DNA of 64,000 nucleotides from contig JBHGNT010000005.1 in the NCBI GenBank assembly GCA_043228905.1, positions 10,044,001 to 10,108,000 of the forward strand, given 5' to 3'. The DNA comes from Azolla caroliniana. Taxonomy: Eukaryota; Polypodiophyta. Below are positions 11,242 through 22,437 of this stretch, in pieces. Both the position numbers and the translations under genes were made by a program. Each line of letters opens with the position of its first letter. Position 1 is the first letter of the stretch. Under the pieces are notes generated by a model that worked only from the letters and a program-made list of their open reading frames with translations, made no database searches and was not told where the DNA came from.

Positions 11242-11659
11242 TCAAAAGATTGCACTCTTGCAATATAAAGTGAGGAAATTGTGCCTTAAGAGTATGGTCA
11301 CGTTCCCATGTGGCATCATCAATAGGTTTATCAATCCATTTGATCTTGAATAGCCGAATCTCTTTAGAACGTAAACGTTTAGTACGAGCATCAAGAATTC
11401 ATTCAAGAACATGAGGTTTGTAAGAAAAATCATCTAATGTTACAAGATCTTGGATTGTGATGGTGTTATCACCAAAGCCTAAAAATGGTTTTAGACAACT
11501 AAGGTGAAAAACAGGATGAATACCAACGTTACGGGGTAAGGCAAGGTGATAAACAGATGACCTAACCCGCTTAAGGATTTCAAATGGGTCACAATATCGT
11601 GGGGTTAACTTAGCGCACTTGCCCGTAGACAATGATGTAGAGTCAGTAGGGACACGCAA
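11242..11659 (-). pseudogene. E integrase C-terminus and chromodomain
   Basis: The minus-strand block 11659-11399 is the integrase C-terminal module (CAKLTPRYCDPFEILKRV, then GIHPVFHLSCLKPF). After a TGA or equivalent break it continues as a chromodomain-like segment with KIKWIDKPIDDATWERD near 11330. Chromodomains steer integration of chromoviruses to chromatin marks. Upstream it joins directly to the end of the RT palm near 11645, so RNase H and the integrase core have been removed by deletion. Non-functional, but it places E in the chromovirus branch. Confidence 0.8.
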
Positions 11660-12341
11660 AAAACTTTTTGACCAATAGTAAATGCACGAGGACGTCTATC
11701 TTGATCACATAGAAAGAGTTGTCACGCAACTTTTGCAAAACAAATCGAACATGTTGAACATGATCTTGCAAGGTACGGCAATATATCAAAATATCATCCA
11801 AGAAGACGACAACAAAATCACCGAGTTGATCTTGGAAAACGTCATTCATCCCATGTTGGAATGTGGCTAGAGCATTAGTCAACCCGAAAGGCATGACTAA
11901 AAACTCATAATGGCCATAACGCGTACAAAAAACGGTTTTAGGAATATCATCCTCGGCAATACGAATTTGATGATAACCTGTCCGTAAGTCAATTTTCGTA
12001 AAATATCAGGGCCCATGCAAACGATCAATCAAATCATTGGCACAAGGTAACGGATATGCATTTTTAATTGTCATTTTATTCAAACGGCAATAATTGATAC
12101 ACATTTGCCATGAACCTTCCTTCTTCTTAACTAATAGAATTGGCGCACCCCAAGGTGATTTACAATACCTAATGTGGCCCATACTCAAGTATTCCTTAAG
12201 TTGTTTAGCGATCTCATCCTCTTCTAATCGACTAAGTCGGTAAGGTGGAATGCTCAAAGAAGCAGCACCAGGAATGAGTTCAATTTGATGGTCCACATTA
12301 CGTTTTGGTGGTAAAGTAAGTGGTAATTCGTTAGGAAACAT
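11643..12341 (-). pseudogene. E reverse transcriptase
   Basis: Palm and fingers of a gypsy reverse transcriptase. The N-terminal part (12341-12006) reads from [11 protein letters not shown] through [20 protein letters not shown]. Then come [20 protein letters not shown] after a stop near 12006, [13 protein letters not shown], and the active site [11 protein letters not shown] in place of the commoner YLDD. Palm catalytic Asp residues are kept. The domain breaks off just after [13 protein letters not shown], where it is fused by deletion to the integrase C-terminus. Confidence 0.85.
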
Positions 12342-12374
12342 GTCTCGAAAATCGTCTAAAATAGAGTTGATTAA

Positions 12375-13022
12375 TCATTGTTCATAATGTGGTAATTGTG
12401 TGGCGTCCATATTAAAATAATAAAATTGAAGCACAGGATCAATTACACACGAATAAATGAATGAACTTGAATACTCACTTAAAGATTTAGAAGACACAAT
12501 TGAACGAGAAGGAAGTTTGGAACATTGAATTAAATGTTTAGAATTATTAAGTTCAAATGTGATTGAGTGATTAACTGAATCAATGGACAAAGAAGGGTTT
12601 TTATTAAAAAACCAAGGGTATCCTAAAATGACATCTGCAGATTGTAGTTTCATAACGTGAAAGTCAAGCTTCTCCAAATAGGTATCTATGTGAATTGGCA
12701 GTTGACAAACAATGCCACTCATGTATTGAACACTGCCATTTGCCATGTGAACTTGATAGATATGATCACTTGTGTTTATGTGGAGTTCCATTTGCTGCAC
12801 AAAGTGATCATTAAGAAAATTGTGAGAACTACCGGAATCAAACAAGAAATGTGTTTGTGTTCCATTGATATGTAACCCGACTGCTCGGAGTAAATCATTA
12901 GGTCCAAGTAATTGTGAAGGAAAAGCGCATTCACATGAACTTAAGTGGTTGTTATGAACTTTAACAACATCAAAAGACTCACCTGTGTGACTTGTAGATT
13001 TGTCTTGAGGAGGGGTGTTCAT
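12375..13022 (-). CDS. E aspartic protease region
   Basis: Open for 215 residues. Active site FLFDSGSSHNFL in the middle, then ADVILGYPWFFNKNPSLSID, the typical end of the gypsy protease domain with its IxxGxPW-like segment. It continues into the linker toward RT, which follows after a stop at about 12372. Catalytic D-S-G is intact. The function known for the family is cleavage of the gag-pol polyprotein. Since the downstream pol is deleted, this copy cannot support its own transposition, though the block is one of the better kept in the window. Confidence 0.75.
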   Translation of the reverse strand: MNTPPQDKSTSHTGESFDVVKVHNNHLSSCECAFPSQLLGPNDLLRAVGLHINGTQTHFLFDSGSSHNFLNDHFVQQMELHINTSDHIYQVHMANGSVQYMSGIVCQLPIHIDTYLEKLDFHVMKLQSADVILGYPWFFNKNPSLSIDSVNHSITFELNNSKHLIQCSKLPSRSIVSSKSLSEYSSSFIYSCVIDPVLQFYYFNMDATQLPHYEQ

Positions 13023-13934
13023 TGACTTCCTCTCAAGACGACGATAGGTATCCTTTGTGTGGCCCCGTTCCTTGCAATATGCACAAATGGGTTAGGTTTC
13101 TTGGAGTCGCGGTCAAGAGTGTCATTGGATTGCTTACGTTTCCCAATGAACTTGACATTTGGAGTTTTGGCGAACTCAGGTTTATTGTGGTCTTTCTTGG
13201 AAGTCCTATGGTACCGAAGCACAATGTTGATAGCAAAAAGCAAGCAACAAACCATTTCTCACCCGTAAGTTCTGATTTTTGGATCTAGGTCCGAGCATGA
13301 TGCACATAATCCTCAAGAGAAGTAAATGGCTTACTCGACAACGTGAGCAAGTGTTGCGCTTGTTCAGTTTGAGAAGATGGCTGCAAAAATTGTTTCTTAA
13401 AAACATCCACGAAACCTTCCCAAGTTGTGGGTAAGTTCTTTGCAGTCCTTAGGCCGCACCACCAAGCAGCAGCTCGGCCACCTAACTCACGACGTAACCA
13501 ATTTTTACAGCATCGGGCTTGGGGTGGAGCTCAAAGTGAGACTCCCAACAACCAAGCCAAGTGCTAATGGCCTCCTCGGTTCTTTCTTTCTTATCTCCCT
13601 TGAATGACGTTACTATGAAAGAAGGCTCACCTTCTTTCTTGGACTCAATAGTCAATTCTTGGAATTTCGTTTCCAATGCCATATTGGCCTGCCTCATTTT
13701 GGCCAATTGATTCAAGGTAGTAGTGAACAATTACTCAATAGTGATCTCAACTTGTGTGCGAGATGCGGATTGGAGTTGAAAGGTCTCGATCAGAGTGATT
13801 CCTCCAACAATGTTCAAAACTTGTTCCATGATGCAAGCTGTGGGTATGCAATATAAATGAGTTTCAGAAAATACACAAGCAAAATGAATGCTTGAAATTT
13901 TGATTGTAAGAACTTTACCAAGAAAGCATCTCAT
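13020..13934 (-). pseudogene. E gag
   Basis: Gag in several frames. A coiled-coil-like start (LNQLAKMRQANMALETKFQE) is followed by the capsid segment with TWLGCWESHFELHPKPD, and by a knuckle CAYCKERGHTKDTY in which the last Cys of C-x2-C-x4-H-x4-C has become Tyr (one transition). Breaks near 13480 and 13250. The start is uncertain; upstream an out-of-frame stretch (13934-13731) probably holds the N-terminus. Confidence 0.65.
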
Positions 13935-15501
13935 GTCTTTACCCCTCTAGACATATGAGATGTGATTCGAGATCCGATAACTATGGTAACACTATGGTGT
14001 TTTAAAAAGCATGGGGGAAAACATAGCTAAGATGTCATTCTCGGATCTCTATGTTGAATAATCATGGTGGCTCCCCGAGGCTCAACCATGTTTCTAACAT
14101 CAAAGTAGTTTCCTAGTTAGCCTTATATTAGAATGCCAACCCAACATGTATTGATATGGTCGAGAAAGTGTATTACGTGAAAAAACAAGTGCACTCGCAA
14201 GTAATATTCTAGTCTTGCGAGTAACAAGCAAATGTTATGACAAAAACGATAAAATAAGGCACTACCCATAAGAATCAAACATTGACAAAAACAAGGGTCA
14301 AAAAACCTATGAGTTACCTACTAAAACAAAATGTCACAAATAAATGGATGGTGCGAGGTATGCACATATACATCCCAATATGGTGGTTGTAATTTGCACA
14401 ATTGTGACATAAGCCACAAATTGATACAAGTGGCGGTGGTGTTGTGCACAAAGATGTAGAACTCAAACCTATGAGTAAAACGTCCATAGGGGAACTCATG
14501 TGGTTTTACTCGAGTTCTAAGGCTTGATAATATGAGTTAAACCTAGATGAGCCGTTGAAAAAAATCATACAAAAAACGACATGATGCCCACTCAATATTA
14601 AAAAATAGTCTACATGAATCGTTACACCATTAAACATACGTAAATAGTATAGATGAACTTAAAATAAGGGCAAGAAAGAGAATTAATTGTGGGTGGGTAA
14701 ATGACAATTACTAGAAAATCATGCAAAAGTGAAACGAAAATTTGTGTGATTAGAAATTAATTCAAATAATAATCAATTAGCTGTATGAATCATTAAGCAT
14801 GCCTTACGGTATGAAACCCTAAGGTAGTCGACATGCACCTCCTCAAGACCACCACATCTCCCTAAAATCGGCCAATTGATGGCTCAACAAACAGTAAAGT
14901 GGCACAAGTAAGCGACATATACCTCGTTAAGGCCACAACATCCCATAGAATCAGCCAAGTGATGGCTCAATAGAGAGTCGAGTGGCATAGGTAGGCGACA
15001 TACACCTCGTCAAGACCACAACATCCCATAGAATCAGCCAAGTGATGGCTCAATAAAGGGAAGAGTGGCATACTCAACATCATATGCAAAAGGGCCATGA
15101 GGTGAGTGTGTGCGATTAGGGCAAACACGCTCGACCCGATGCACAAGAATAATTATTATCGTAAGAGATGGCTCAAGAGAGGGGAGAGTGGGAGATACAT
15201 CGCAATATGTGAAAGGGCCATGAGTTGAGCGTCTGCAATTAGTGCAAACACGCTCGACCTGATGCATAAGTAGATTAATATCGTATGATGGTAGAAAGAA
15301 GAAAGAAAAGAAAAGAAAATGTAATACCCTTTCAATATGACCAAGAAGAAAGCATCATAGAACAAAAAAGAGAGATTGACAAAGAAAAATACCAGGTTAA
15401 GAATGTTGTTTTGATCCTATGAAGAGCACGACGAGCCTTGTTAGATCCCCATCGCTCATACGCAAAAAACATCAAAACAACAAAAAAAATTGTTAGTAAA
15501 T
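13935..15501 (-). other. E untranslated leader with tandem repeats
   Basis: About 1.5 kb between primer site and gag without a convincing gene. From about 14825 to 15265 it has four or five diverged copies of a roughly 65-130 bp unit containing CATCCCATAGAATCAGCCAA and GTGATGGCTCAA, with CTCGACCCGATGCA-type blocks. AT-rich elsewhere. Confidence 0.6.
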
Positions 15502-15513
15502 GCTCTGATACCA
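15502..15513 (-). other. E primer-binding site (tRNA-iMet)
   Basis: Minus strand TGGTATCAGAGC, the exact complement of the initiator tRNA-Met 3' end, one base from the LTR. Confidence 0.93.
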
Positions 15514-15514
15514 C

Positions 15515-15987
15515 TGTTAAGAGTCTATTACTAATCAATAGACCAAAGTGAAGTAAAAGAAGGAAAATAGAATGGATAGAAGAACCCGTTCCACCCGACC
15601 ACCCCCGAGCTATGATCTAGACATAGCCAACCTACCACCGACATCCCATACCGCTAGATATTAGGATGACTAATACCTTGGAAGAGATAAACATGATCGT
15701 CGAGACGAAAGCTTAGCCTGCACCATCAGTGTCTAAGACAGTAGCCTTCCGACGTAATGTGATTATGAGGGTAGCTAAACCTCATATTTATACCTTTTCC
15801 TAGGCCCCTTGAATAGATGTGCCTTTCTAAAAGGCCCTCCATTCATTGGTTGTCCAAATCATGATAGTGCATGCACTTATCATTCCTTCTATCCAATCAT
15901 TAGTCCCCTTTTTAATATTAGTGAACATACCCTTCACTAATGTAAATATTGGTTACCTACCCGTACCAACGTTATGTGTACATTACA
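15515..15987 (-). repeat. 5' LTR of E
   Basis: Same 473-bp unit as 10757-11229 with scattered, mostly C/T or G/A differences; the last bases read ACATTACA against ACATAACA. Confidence 0.93.
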
Positions 15988-15992
15988 TTGGT

Positions 15993-16116
15993 TTTCGGTT
16001 CTCACCGGCTCTGTTCATTCATCACCGGATCCCATCTGGAGGGACTGATTTCCCAACAATTCCCCCCTTCACTCTGGCATGGGATGTCTCGTTAGCCTGA
16101 TCCACTTTCAGCACGT
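15993..16116 (-). other. End of D's 3' LTR, polypurine tract, RNase H tail
   Basis: 15993-16058 completes D's LTR (ending TTTCCCAACA on the plus strand). 16059-16071 is the polypurine tract on the minus strand (GAAGGGGGGAAT). 16072-16116 is the last coding stretch of D, continuous with 36965 onward once G1 is removed. Confidence 0.82.
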
Positions 16117-16228
16117 TGTCGTGTTATTACGCGCGTGCATGTAGAAGGGGCGGAACCACGGGGGTCTCAGACAAGGGAGGAAGGGATGCCGAGAAGCCGA
16201 TTCCGGACACGTCCTAGAGGCAACCGAG

Positions 16229-16291
<63 letters not shown>

Positions 16292-16809
16292 AAAGAGAGA
16301 GATAGCATGCGCGCGTCATCGACTCTTATGCACAGGGAACAAGGGCTATGCTCCTAACACCGCCAAATACACCAATATGCACAAAACAGATCTGGGTATA
16401 TACATTACAAGGGAAAAGATACAACCCCGGCTTCGAGTCGGGCTACGCTCAGAAGAAAATAAGCTAACCCTAACAGAGCTTTGCCGCCATGGCTACGGCA
16501 CCCAACTTCTCAAGAAGGAGGAGAAGAAGAAAAACAGGTACATACCCTTTAAGAGTTACTAACCCTAGAAACTCTTAAAGGAAAACCCTCCACAAAATGG
16601 TATACCCTTACGACTCAAAATGGGCAACCCCTCAACAAGGGACCCCTCCCTCCTTTTATAGACCAAGGAGGGGAGGGTGTTACAATGTGGGACAAATACT
16701 CCCCTTTATTCTATACATCGTTTCCTACTATACATGTGCACACGTCGCACACCACCGACTTGCCCTATTCCACCCCGGTTTCACACTATAGCAGGAAATC
16801 TTCACGATA
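16117..16809 (-). repeat. 3' LTR of G1, with GA microsatellite
   Basis: Minus strand opens TATCGTGAAGATTTCC (normally TGTCGTG) and closes in ACACGACA. The block around GTCTATAAAAGGAGG gives the TATA box (near 16657) and direction. A (GA)n run of about 55 bases lies at 16232-16290. Compared with G1's 5' LTR it has about 330 bp more. Confidence 0.85.
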
Positions 16810-17629
16810 TCCACCCCCACCAAACTACACATCCACCGGTATGTGCCATGAGGGAAAAAGGGTGAGAGATATTGGCGACAATGATTAACCGGGTCCTCCG
16901 CCTTACCGGGACCCGTCCGTCTCGCCGACTCGTTACCAGCCCTGATCCTCCGGCTCCATCCGATCCACTGCATCCGACGTTCGCTCCTTCCTCCCCCGAT
17001 TGGTTCTCCTGAACACCCCTGGTCACTTCGGTTGTTCGCCGGATTCCGCTCCTTGCGTGCCGCGCATGTCCCTCCGTTGGTTCTTCCTGTGTGCCATGTG
17101 GTGTTTCCTGCCTTCCTTGTTCGGCACCGCCTGTGCCGAACGCCCTCCCATACTCGTGCTTGCTTCTGCCCTCGATGGCCACTCGCACGTCTCTAGTTCC
17201 GCTCCGCTTACCCCTCATCGGCTTCCTTCCGAAATCATAACCAGCCGGTAAGTGTTCGACCCTCGTCAACTCCGGCCTTGCCGGCTCCTGGTCCGCTCTT
17301 CCTGCATCGTCGATTCTCGTTTCCTGCCGCGACCATCTTTCTCACTCGGTCTCACGTTGCCATGTCGGCTTGAACTGCCAGTGTCTCCGGATTGGTGTGA
17401 GGATCCCATAGGACCGGTCTTTCTTTCCCTTCTCCCGCCTTCTGCGTTGTCTTCCGACTGGGTCGGTTCCTGACTCTCCCTTTATTTCTTGCTAGAAGGC
17501 CCGGTTTCGGTTAGTGGTCGGCTTGCCGTCCCTTTTGCTTGATCCCATTCTCCTGCCGCCACCATCCTTCTCACTCGGTCTCACATTGCCACGTCGGCTT
17601 GAACTGCCGGTGTCTTCAGATCGGTGTGA
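16810..17629 (-). other. G1 internal region, 3' part
   Basis: GC-rich and similar to Y's internal region (45603 onward). It contains two copies (near 17330 and 17545) of a unit with CGCCACCATC, then GTTGCCATGTCGGCTTGAAC and GTGTGAGGATC. The minus strand of the unit can encode a Gly/Ser/Asp-rich peptide (DTGSSS.RGNV.PS.KDGGG), but no complete gene is seen. Confidence 0.65.
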
Positions 17630-17637
17630 GGATCGCC

Positions 17638-18116
17638 GTAGAACACGTTCGAGTTCACAAGTGGAAGGATCGCGCATAAATGGAAGGATAAGGAAAATTT
17701 TGGTTGATTTTAGGGCTTTTTCAATGATTTTACAAAACACATTGATACCAATATCATACATGTTCAAACATACTATGAAAAAGGTTAAAAATCCACTATT
17801 TTCATGATTTAGAAGTAACTAAAAAAAGAGGAATTTCAAAAAGTTACATTCTCAATTTATATCACAAACTTTACAACCAATGTTATTTTATAAGAAACGA
17901 TTTTTTAGAAATCATAAGAATTCAAAACACATGCTTTTATATTACTTGATTTGTTACAAGCGGAATGTATTTACACTTAATAGACAAAAATACATTCATG
18001 ATATTTCCTTTACGGAGAATCACTACTATAACTAATATACAATGACGATTCCTCCTCGTCATCCTCGGATGTACCAATCAGTGCATTATCTTTGTCATAA
18101 ACCAAATGGTTTGACC
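17638..18116. other. Left margin of segment M
   Basis: AT-rich, about 480 bp downstream of the DUF7869 gene. No gene, repeat array or inverted repeat recognised. Confidence 0.5.
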
Positions 18117-20815
18117 CTAGATTATATTAGCAGATCTCGTTTGCCTTTGACTCAAGCCACCTTGTAGACCTGCTAATTTTTCTTTTATTATATCTATTGT
18201 TGACTTCCTTAATCGTCCGGCTTTTGTAAGTGTGAATTCGTACACGATGATATCCACATCAGAGATATCAAGGGTAGAGGTGTTACAAATGTTTTGCTTC
18301 CTCTTCCTACCTCCCCTTCTTGGTGAGCATTCAATCATCTCCAATGTATAGTTACCTGTAAAAGCATTTGCACTTCTAGTGTTGTACCAATGAACGTTTA
18401 TAGACTTGATAGTGTTTTCTATTTCATGCATTAGCACTAAGTCTAGAATTTTACCAACCCAAAATTGGTGGCCATGTGAATTCTCATCAACCGGCGTTGC
18501 AATCAACATCCCCGCCATGAGCTCTTGCAAATTGCCTTGCCATCTAGCTTCGGTTGGTTTGGTCATCCTTGGCCCACATAAATGTCTCTTTGTTGTGGAT
18601 GGACCAAACTGTCATTAATCGCATTTGCTGGTTGCTCCAGAATTCTATTTACACGATCGTGTTGCAGCGACCATGTGAATGGCGTTTCCAAATTCCAATT
18701 ATCACCAAATACACAATTATCTATAATTCCTTTCTGATCACTATAAAATACATCCCACCATGACGTGTCTTGTTGTGCGGCATATTTCTTGGTGGCCTCA
18801 ATATGCTTTCTTTTTTCTTCTAAGACTTGGAGCCATAACCGTTTTTGTTCCGATACCAAGTCACTCTACAACTATCCTTTCTTCTCAATTGGCATTTGCT
18901 TAGCTCCATGGACAATTGTACTTGGCATACAAGGTAATAACTGGCAACCACCTTCAGGTTCCCATGTTGTAGAAGATGAATATTGTTTAGCATACAAAAG
19001 TGTAGAACCACTTATTTCATTTTTCTTTATCATAAAAATGTGATTGAAGCTTATATTGTTTAACTGGGCAAGCACTTTAACATTCCCAACACCCCCATCT
19101 AATATATATCTCTTAAAGTCATATACCTCCTTCAAGTGTAACACTTTTGGGCGTGGTGTATATGCATCACAAATGGCATCAAATAGTTTAGGTAATGTGA
19201 AAGCATCATGCCGAGACAACTGTCTAGAGAATGTGCTAAATATCTGATCTATATGATCATGTGTGTGGCCAACCAAAAGAAAATTGACTTTCACTTTCCT
19301 AAACAATCCTTGGTTGACCAACATACTTAGATAGCCAAACACAGTTGAATTTTTGTTCTCTCTAGCAGTATTGTCCAATTGAATGTATAGAACAGGGAGG
19401 AAAGGTTGGCCCCAAGACATCAAAACTCGGTGAATCATTATAACTGTTAGGTTAGGGTCACTGTGAACATTGGGGTATGTAATGAAGACGTGAGGTCCAA
19501 AAGACCTATTATAAGCCAAGCATCCCACCAAGTGTATTTGAACAAGGCACTCATCATTGACGTCTTTGGGGAGCCTCCGCATATGCGGCAAGCACGTCTT
19601 CTTCTAGTCCATGCCATCTATCATTAAGCACATGTATTGTTCGGGCCTCTTCAAACACTTCTCTCTATGATGCATCGCCTTCTTTCGTTCTAACGATTGT
19701 GCCTCACGATGCTCTTGTAGTAACTTCTTACTCATATCCTTTTCCATTGATTATTTTGCACCTTTAGCCAAACTTTTAAGATTTGCACAAATGGAGCAAT
19801 AACCCATGCGTACTTCACGTGGAATGATAACTTGCACAAATGGAGCTCTCCATAATCTTGTGAATTGGCTATATGTGACAGACTTATTACATGAGCCCAC
19901 TATATCAGATCGATAAACATCATAAACTTCCCGATGTGTGTAATTATCAAAAAGGTGCATCCTACCTGTAGTGGGAATTACTTCACAATTTAACTAAAAG
20001 TAAGTTTTCATCCAACCAATAGCATGTCTTCCAATTGCACCTTTCATACTTGGAACCTCTTTACAATTGAGCATCTGATCCCCGCTAAGTAGATGTTGTT
20101 GTACTCTATGTAGCCTCATGTTACTAACACATAACGCAATTTTGAATACAACTCTACATATCTGTTGCGCATGGAAGATATAATACTCGAATGATACTTT
20201 GATCCCCGTACATTTGTCAGACACTAGTTGCATATGTGACCCGAGGTAAGTGTCTTGCTCATCACCAGTCATCGAAAAATAGTATCGCCTTAATTCTCAC
20301 AGCTTTGATTTTCCAATCATAGACATACAACCACGAGCACAACATATTTTTTTGACATCAAATCCAATCTGTTTATCTAATGTCACCAACTTAAATCTAG
20401 CCAGATGAATTCTTCGTGGGATTCTTCTAATATGCATAGGGCTTCTAGATTTCTCTTCCTGCATAGAAGTTGGTGTAACCTTGTTACTATCCAATTCTTT
20501 GTTGTGACCATTGCCCATGATATTCGATGTTTCATTGGCACTACCTTCATTCTCCGTATCTTTATTAATATCGTATTCTTCAATAGAGAACTCTTCACAT
20601 GTGTCATTATTCACATTCATTGTAGGTGAAGATGAGGTCAGACAATACTCTTCGATAGAATATGGTGAGTCTGTCGACAAACAATATTCTTAAATAGAAA
20701 ATGGTGAGTCTGTCGACAAACAATATTCTTCGGTAGAAAACGAAGAGTCTGATGATTGTAAACAATATTCTTCAATCGAGAACGGTGAATCTTCCTTCAC
20801 TCATGGCTTGAGGTC
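18117..20815 (-). pseudogene. DUF7869-type protein gene, nonsense-riddled
   Basis: Intronless gene of about 900 codons. One frame stays open from about 20815 to 18563 except for in-frame stops at 20690, 20297, 19994, 19751, 19604, 18872 and 18866; a frameshift near 18563 leads into the last 149 codons (18566-18117). The N-terminus repeats a roughly 13-residue unit like DSPFSIEEYCLST five times, then comes a Cys-bearing segment (KKICCARGC). The core has YIQLDNTARENKN and VGHTHDHIDQIFS, hallmarks of the DUF7869 family, whose function is not established; acidic and His residues suggest an RNase H-like or transposase-like enzyme. The stop after GMD sits where relatives, as I recall, have Gln, so CAG to TAG is likely. 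Basic C-terminal part (GGRKRKQ). Divergent from the methyltransferase gene. Confidence 0.72.
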
Positions 20816-21592
20816 TAGACAGATCTCTTTAAGTTATGTGCTTAGGCTAAGGCAAAAAACTAATAAGCTCCTCTCTAAACATAAACTTCTCTCAAAACAT
20901 AAACTTCTCTCAAAACATAAACTCCTCTCTAAACAGAAGCTCCCTCAATATAATGTCTATATTATTTAATATTATATTAATACAATACATAAAAAATATT
21001 ATTTTTAATATAGTAATTGTATTTAACATACTAATAATTACTTAAACTAGTCTATATGAAGTTAAATCAAATATAATATAATTACAATCATTACCAAGCC
21101 ATATATATGTTGGATTAAAGTTAAAATCATTGGTTAATTAAAGGCACCCATATAGAACTTCTCAGTCATTGGTTCATTAATGCCCACCATTTTAAATATA
21201 AGACTTTTCAATCATTGGTTCATTCATGCCCACATCTTTAATACAAAGCAATTAAGAGTCATAAAAATGTTGATTTTAGTAATCAATCATTGTTTCCTTC
21301 ATGACCTTCAAAGTCATTGTAATTTATTTTGACTAAAGAATATTCATCAATACGTTAGTTTGACTTTGTAATCATTAATGCAATCATAATTTACTCAGGT
21401 TAATGTGACTGTGGTTACTAACTAACCTCACGCTTGCCAACCCTGGTTAAGTTGACTGTGGTTACTTTAACCACTGTGGTCAATCCCTATAAATAGGAAG
21501 ACCTCGTCATATTTCACTCACACGAAACACAAGAACACAGAGCACGGAGCACGATAGCGAGATCTCCGCCTAAAAAAAGACAAATATCAACC
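20816..21592. promoter_or_regulatory. Shared upstream region of the two divergent genes
   Basis: 780 bp between the two starts. 20868-20945 has four copies of a roughly 19-bp unit (AAACATAAACTTCTCTC). The middle is very AT-rich, with repeated TCATTGGTTCATTAATGCCC-like blocks at 21150-21250. Near the plus-strand gene is a clear TATA box. Confidence 0.6.
21488..21495 (+). promoter_or_regulatory. TATA box of the ParB-methyltransferase gene
   Basis: TATAAATA preceded by CCC and followed by GG, about 98 bases before the candidate ATG at 21593; a normal plant promoter arrangement with an A-rich leader before the ATG. Confidence 0.65.
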
Positions 21593-21672
21593 ATGTCTTC
21601 AAAGAAAATCGAGTGCCAACACTCCAGGTAAGCCTCTGACACTGTGGACATTTTTGTACATATGTTTTAGCA

Positions 21673-22437
21673 TCAGGAACTCGATACGCCATCTCGAGTT
21701 CCTGTATAAAACACAAACAATATACATGAACTCAATACAGTGTATCGAGTTCTTGTGTGATGTTTAGGTTTTATACAAGAACTCGATACGGCATATCAAG
21801 TTCCTCTTTAAAGTTTACGGTTTAAACAGGAACTCGATACGCTGAATCGAGTTCCTGTATTATGTTTGTGTTTTAAACAGGAACTCGATACGCCATATCG
21901 AGTTCCTATATAATGTTTGTGTTTTAAATAGGAACTCGATACGCCGTATCGAGTTCCTATATTTTGTTTGCATTTTAAACAGGAACTCGATACGTCGTAC
22001 GATGTGTCAAGTTCCTGTATAATATGTGTCGTATCGAGTTCCTGTATTATGTTTGCGTTTTAAATAGGAACTCGATACGCTGTATTGAGTTCCTGTATAA
22101 TGTTTGTGTTTTAAAAAGGAACTCAATACGCTGTATCAAGTTCCTGTATAATATTTCTGTTTTATATAGGAACTCGATACGGCGTATCGAGTTCCTGTTT
22201 AAAACGCACACTATATACAAGAACTCGATACGGTGTATCGAGTTCCTATACACAGTTTATATTTTCCTATATATAGTGTGTGTTTTAAACAAGAACTCGA
22301 TACACTGTGTCAAGATCCTGTGTTATGTAACTCCTTTACAGAGGAACTCGATACAGCGTATCGAGCTCCTGGATTATGTTTGTGTTTTATACATGAACTC
22401 GATACGGCGTATCGAGTCCTTATATAAAACAAGAACT
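21673..22437. repeat. Palindromic minisatellite in intron 1
   Basis: About 14 tandem copies with a period near 50 bp. Each has a 29-base near-perfect inverted repeat, arm AGGAACTCGATAC, centre GGC or variants, then the reversed arm, and a spacer such as GTATAATGTTTGTGTTTTAA. Both strands give similar long translations, which is a by-product of the symmetry, not a gene. Confidence 0.93.

Larger units (their letters stand above)
10757..15987 (-). mobile_element. Chromovirus (Ty3/gypsy) element E
   Basis: Full-ended gypsy element with two LTRs of exactly 473 bp (10757-11229 and 15515-15987), a tRNA-iMet primer site (15502-15513) and, at the 3' LTR, the purine tract AGTAGGGGAGTA. It sits in D's 3' LTR. 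Flanking pentamers CCGGT (10752-10756) and TTGGT (15988-15992) differ only by two C/T positions and look like a decayed target duplication. Internal order is gag, protease, RT, integrase C-terminus with chromodomain. RNase H and most of integrase are deleted. Confidence 0.9.

Noticed and set aside
21673-22437. CRISPR-like array of palindromic repeats with spacers
   Set aside because: Spacers are themselves repeats of one sequence, there are no cas genes, and the DNA is eukaryotic. It is a minisatellite.
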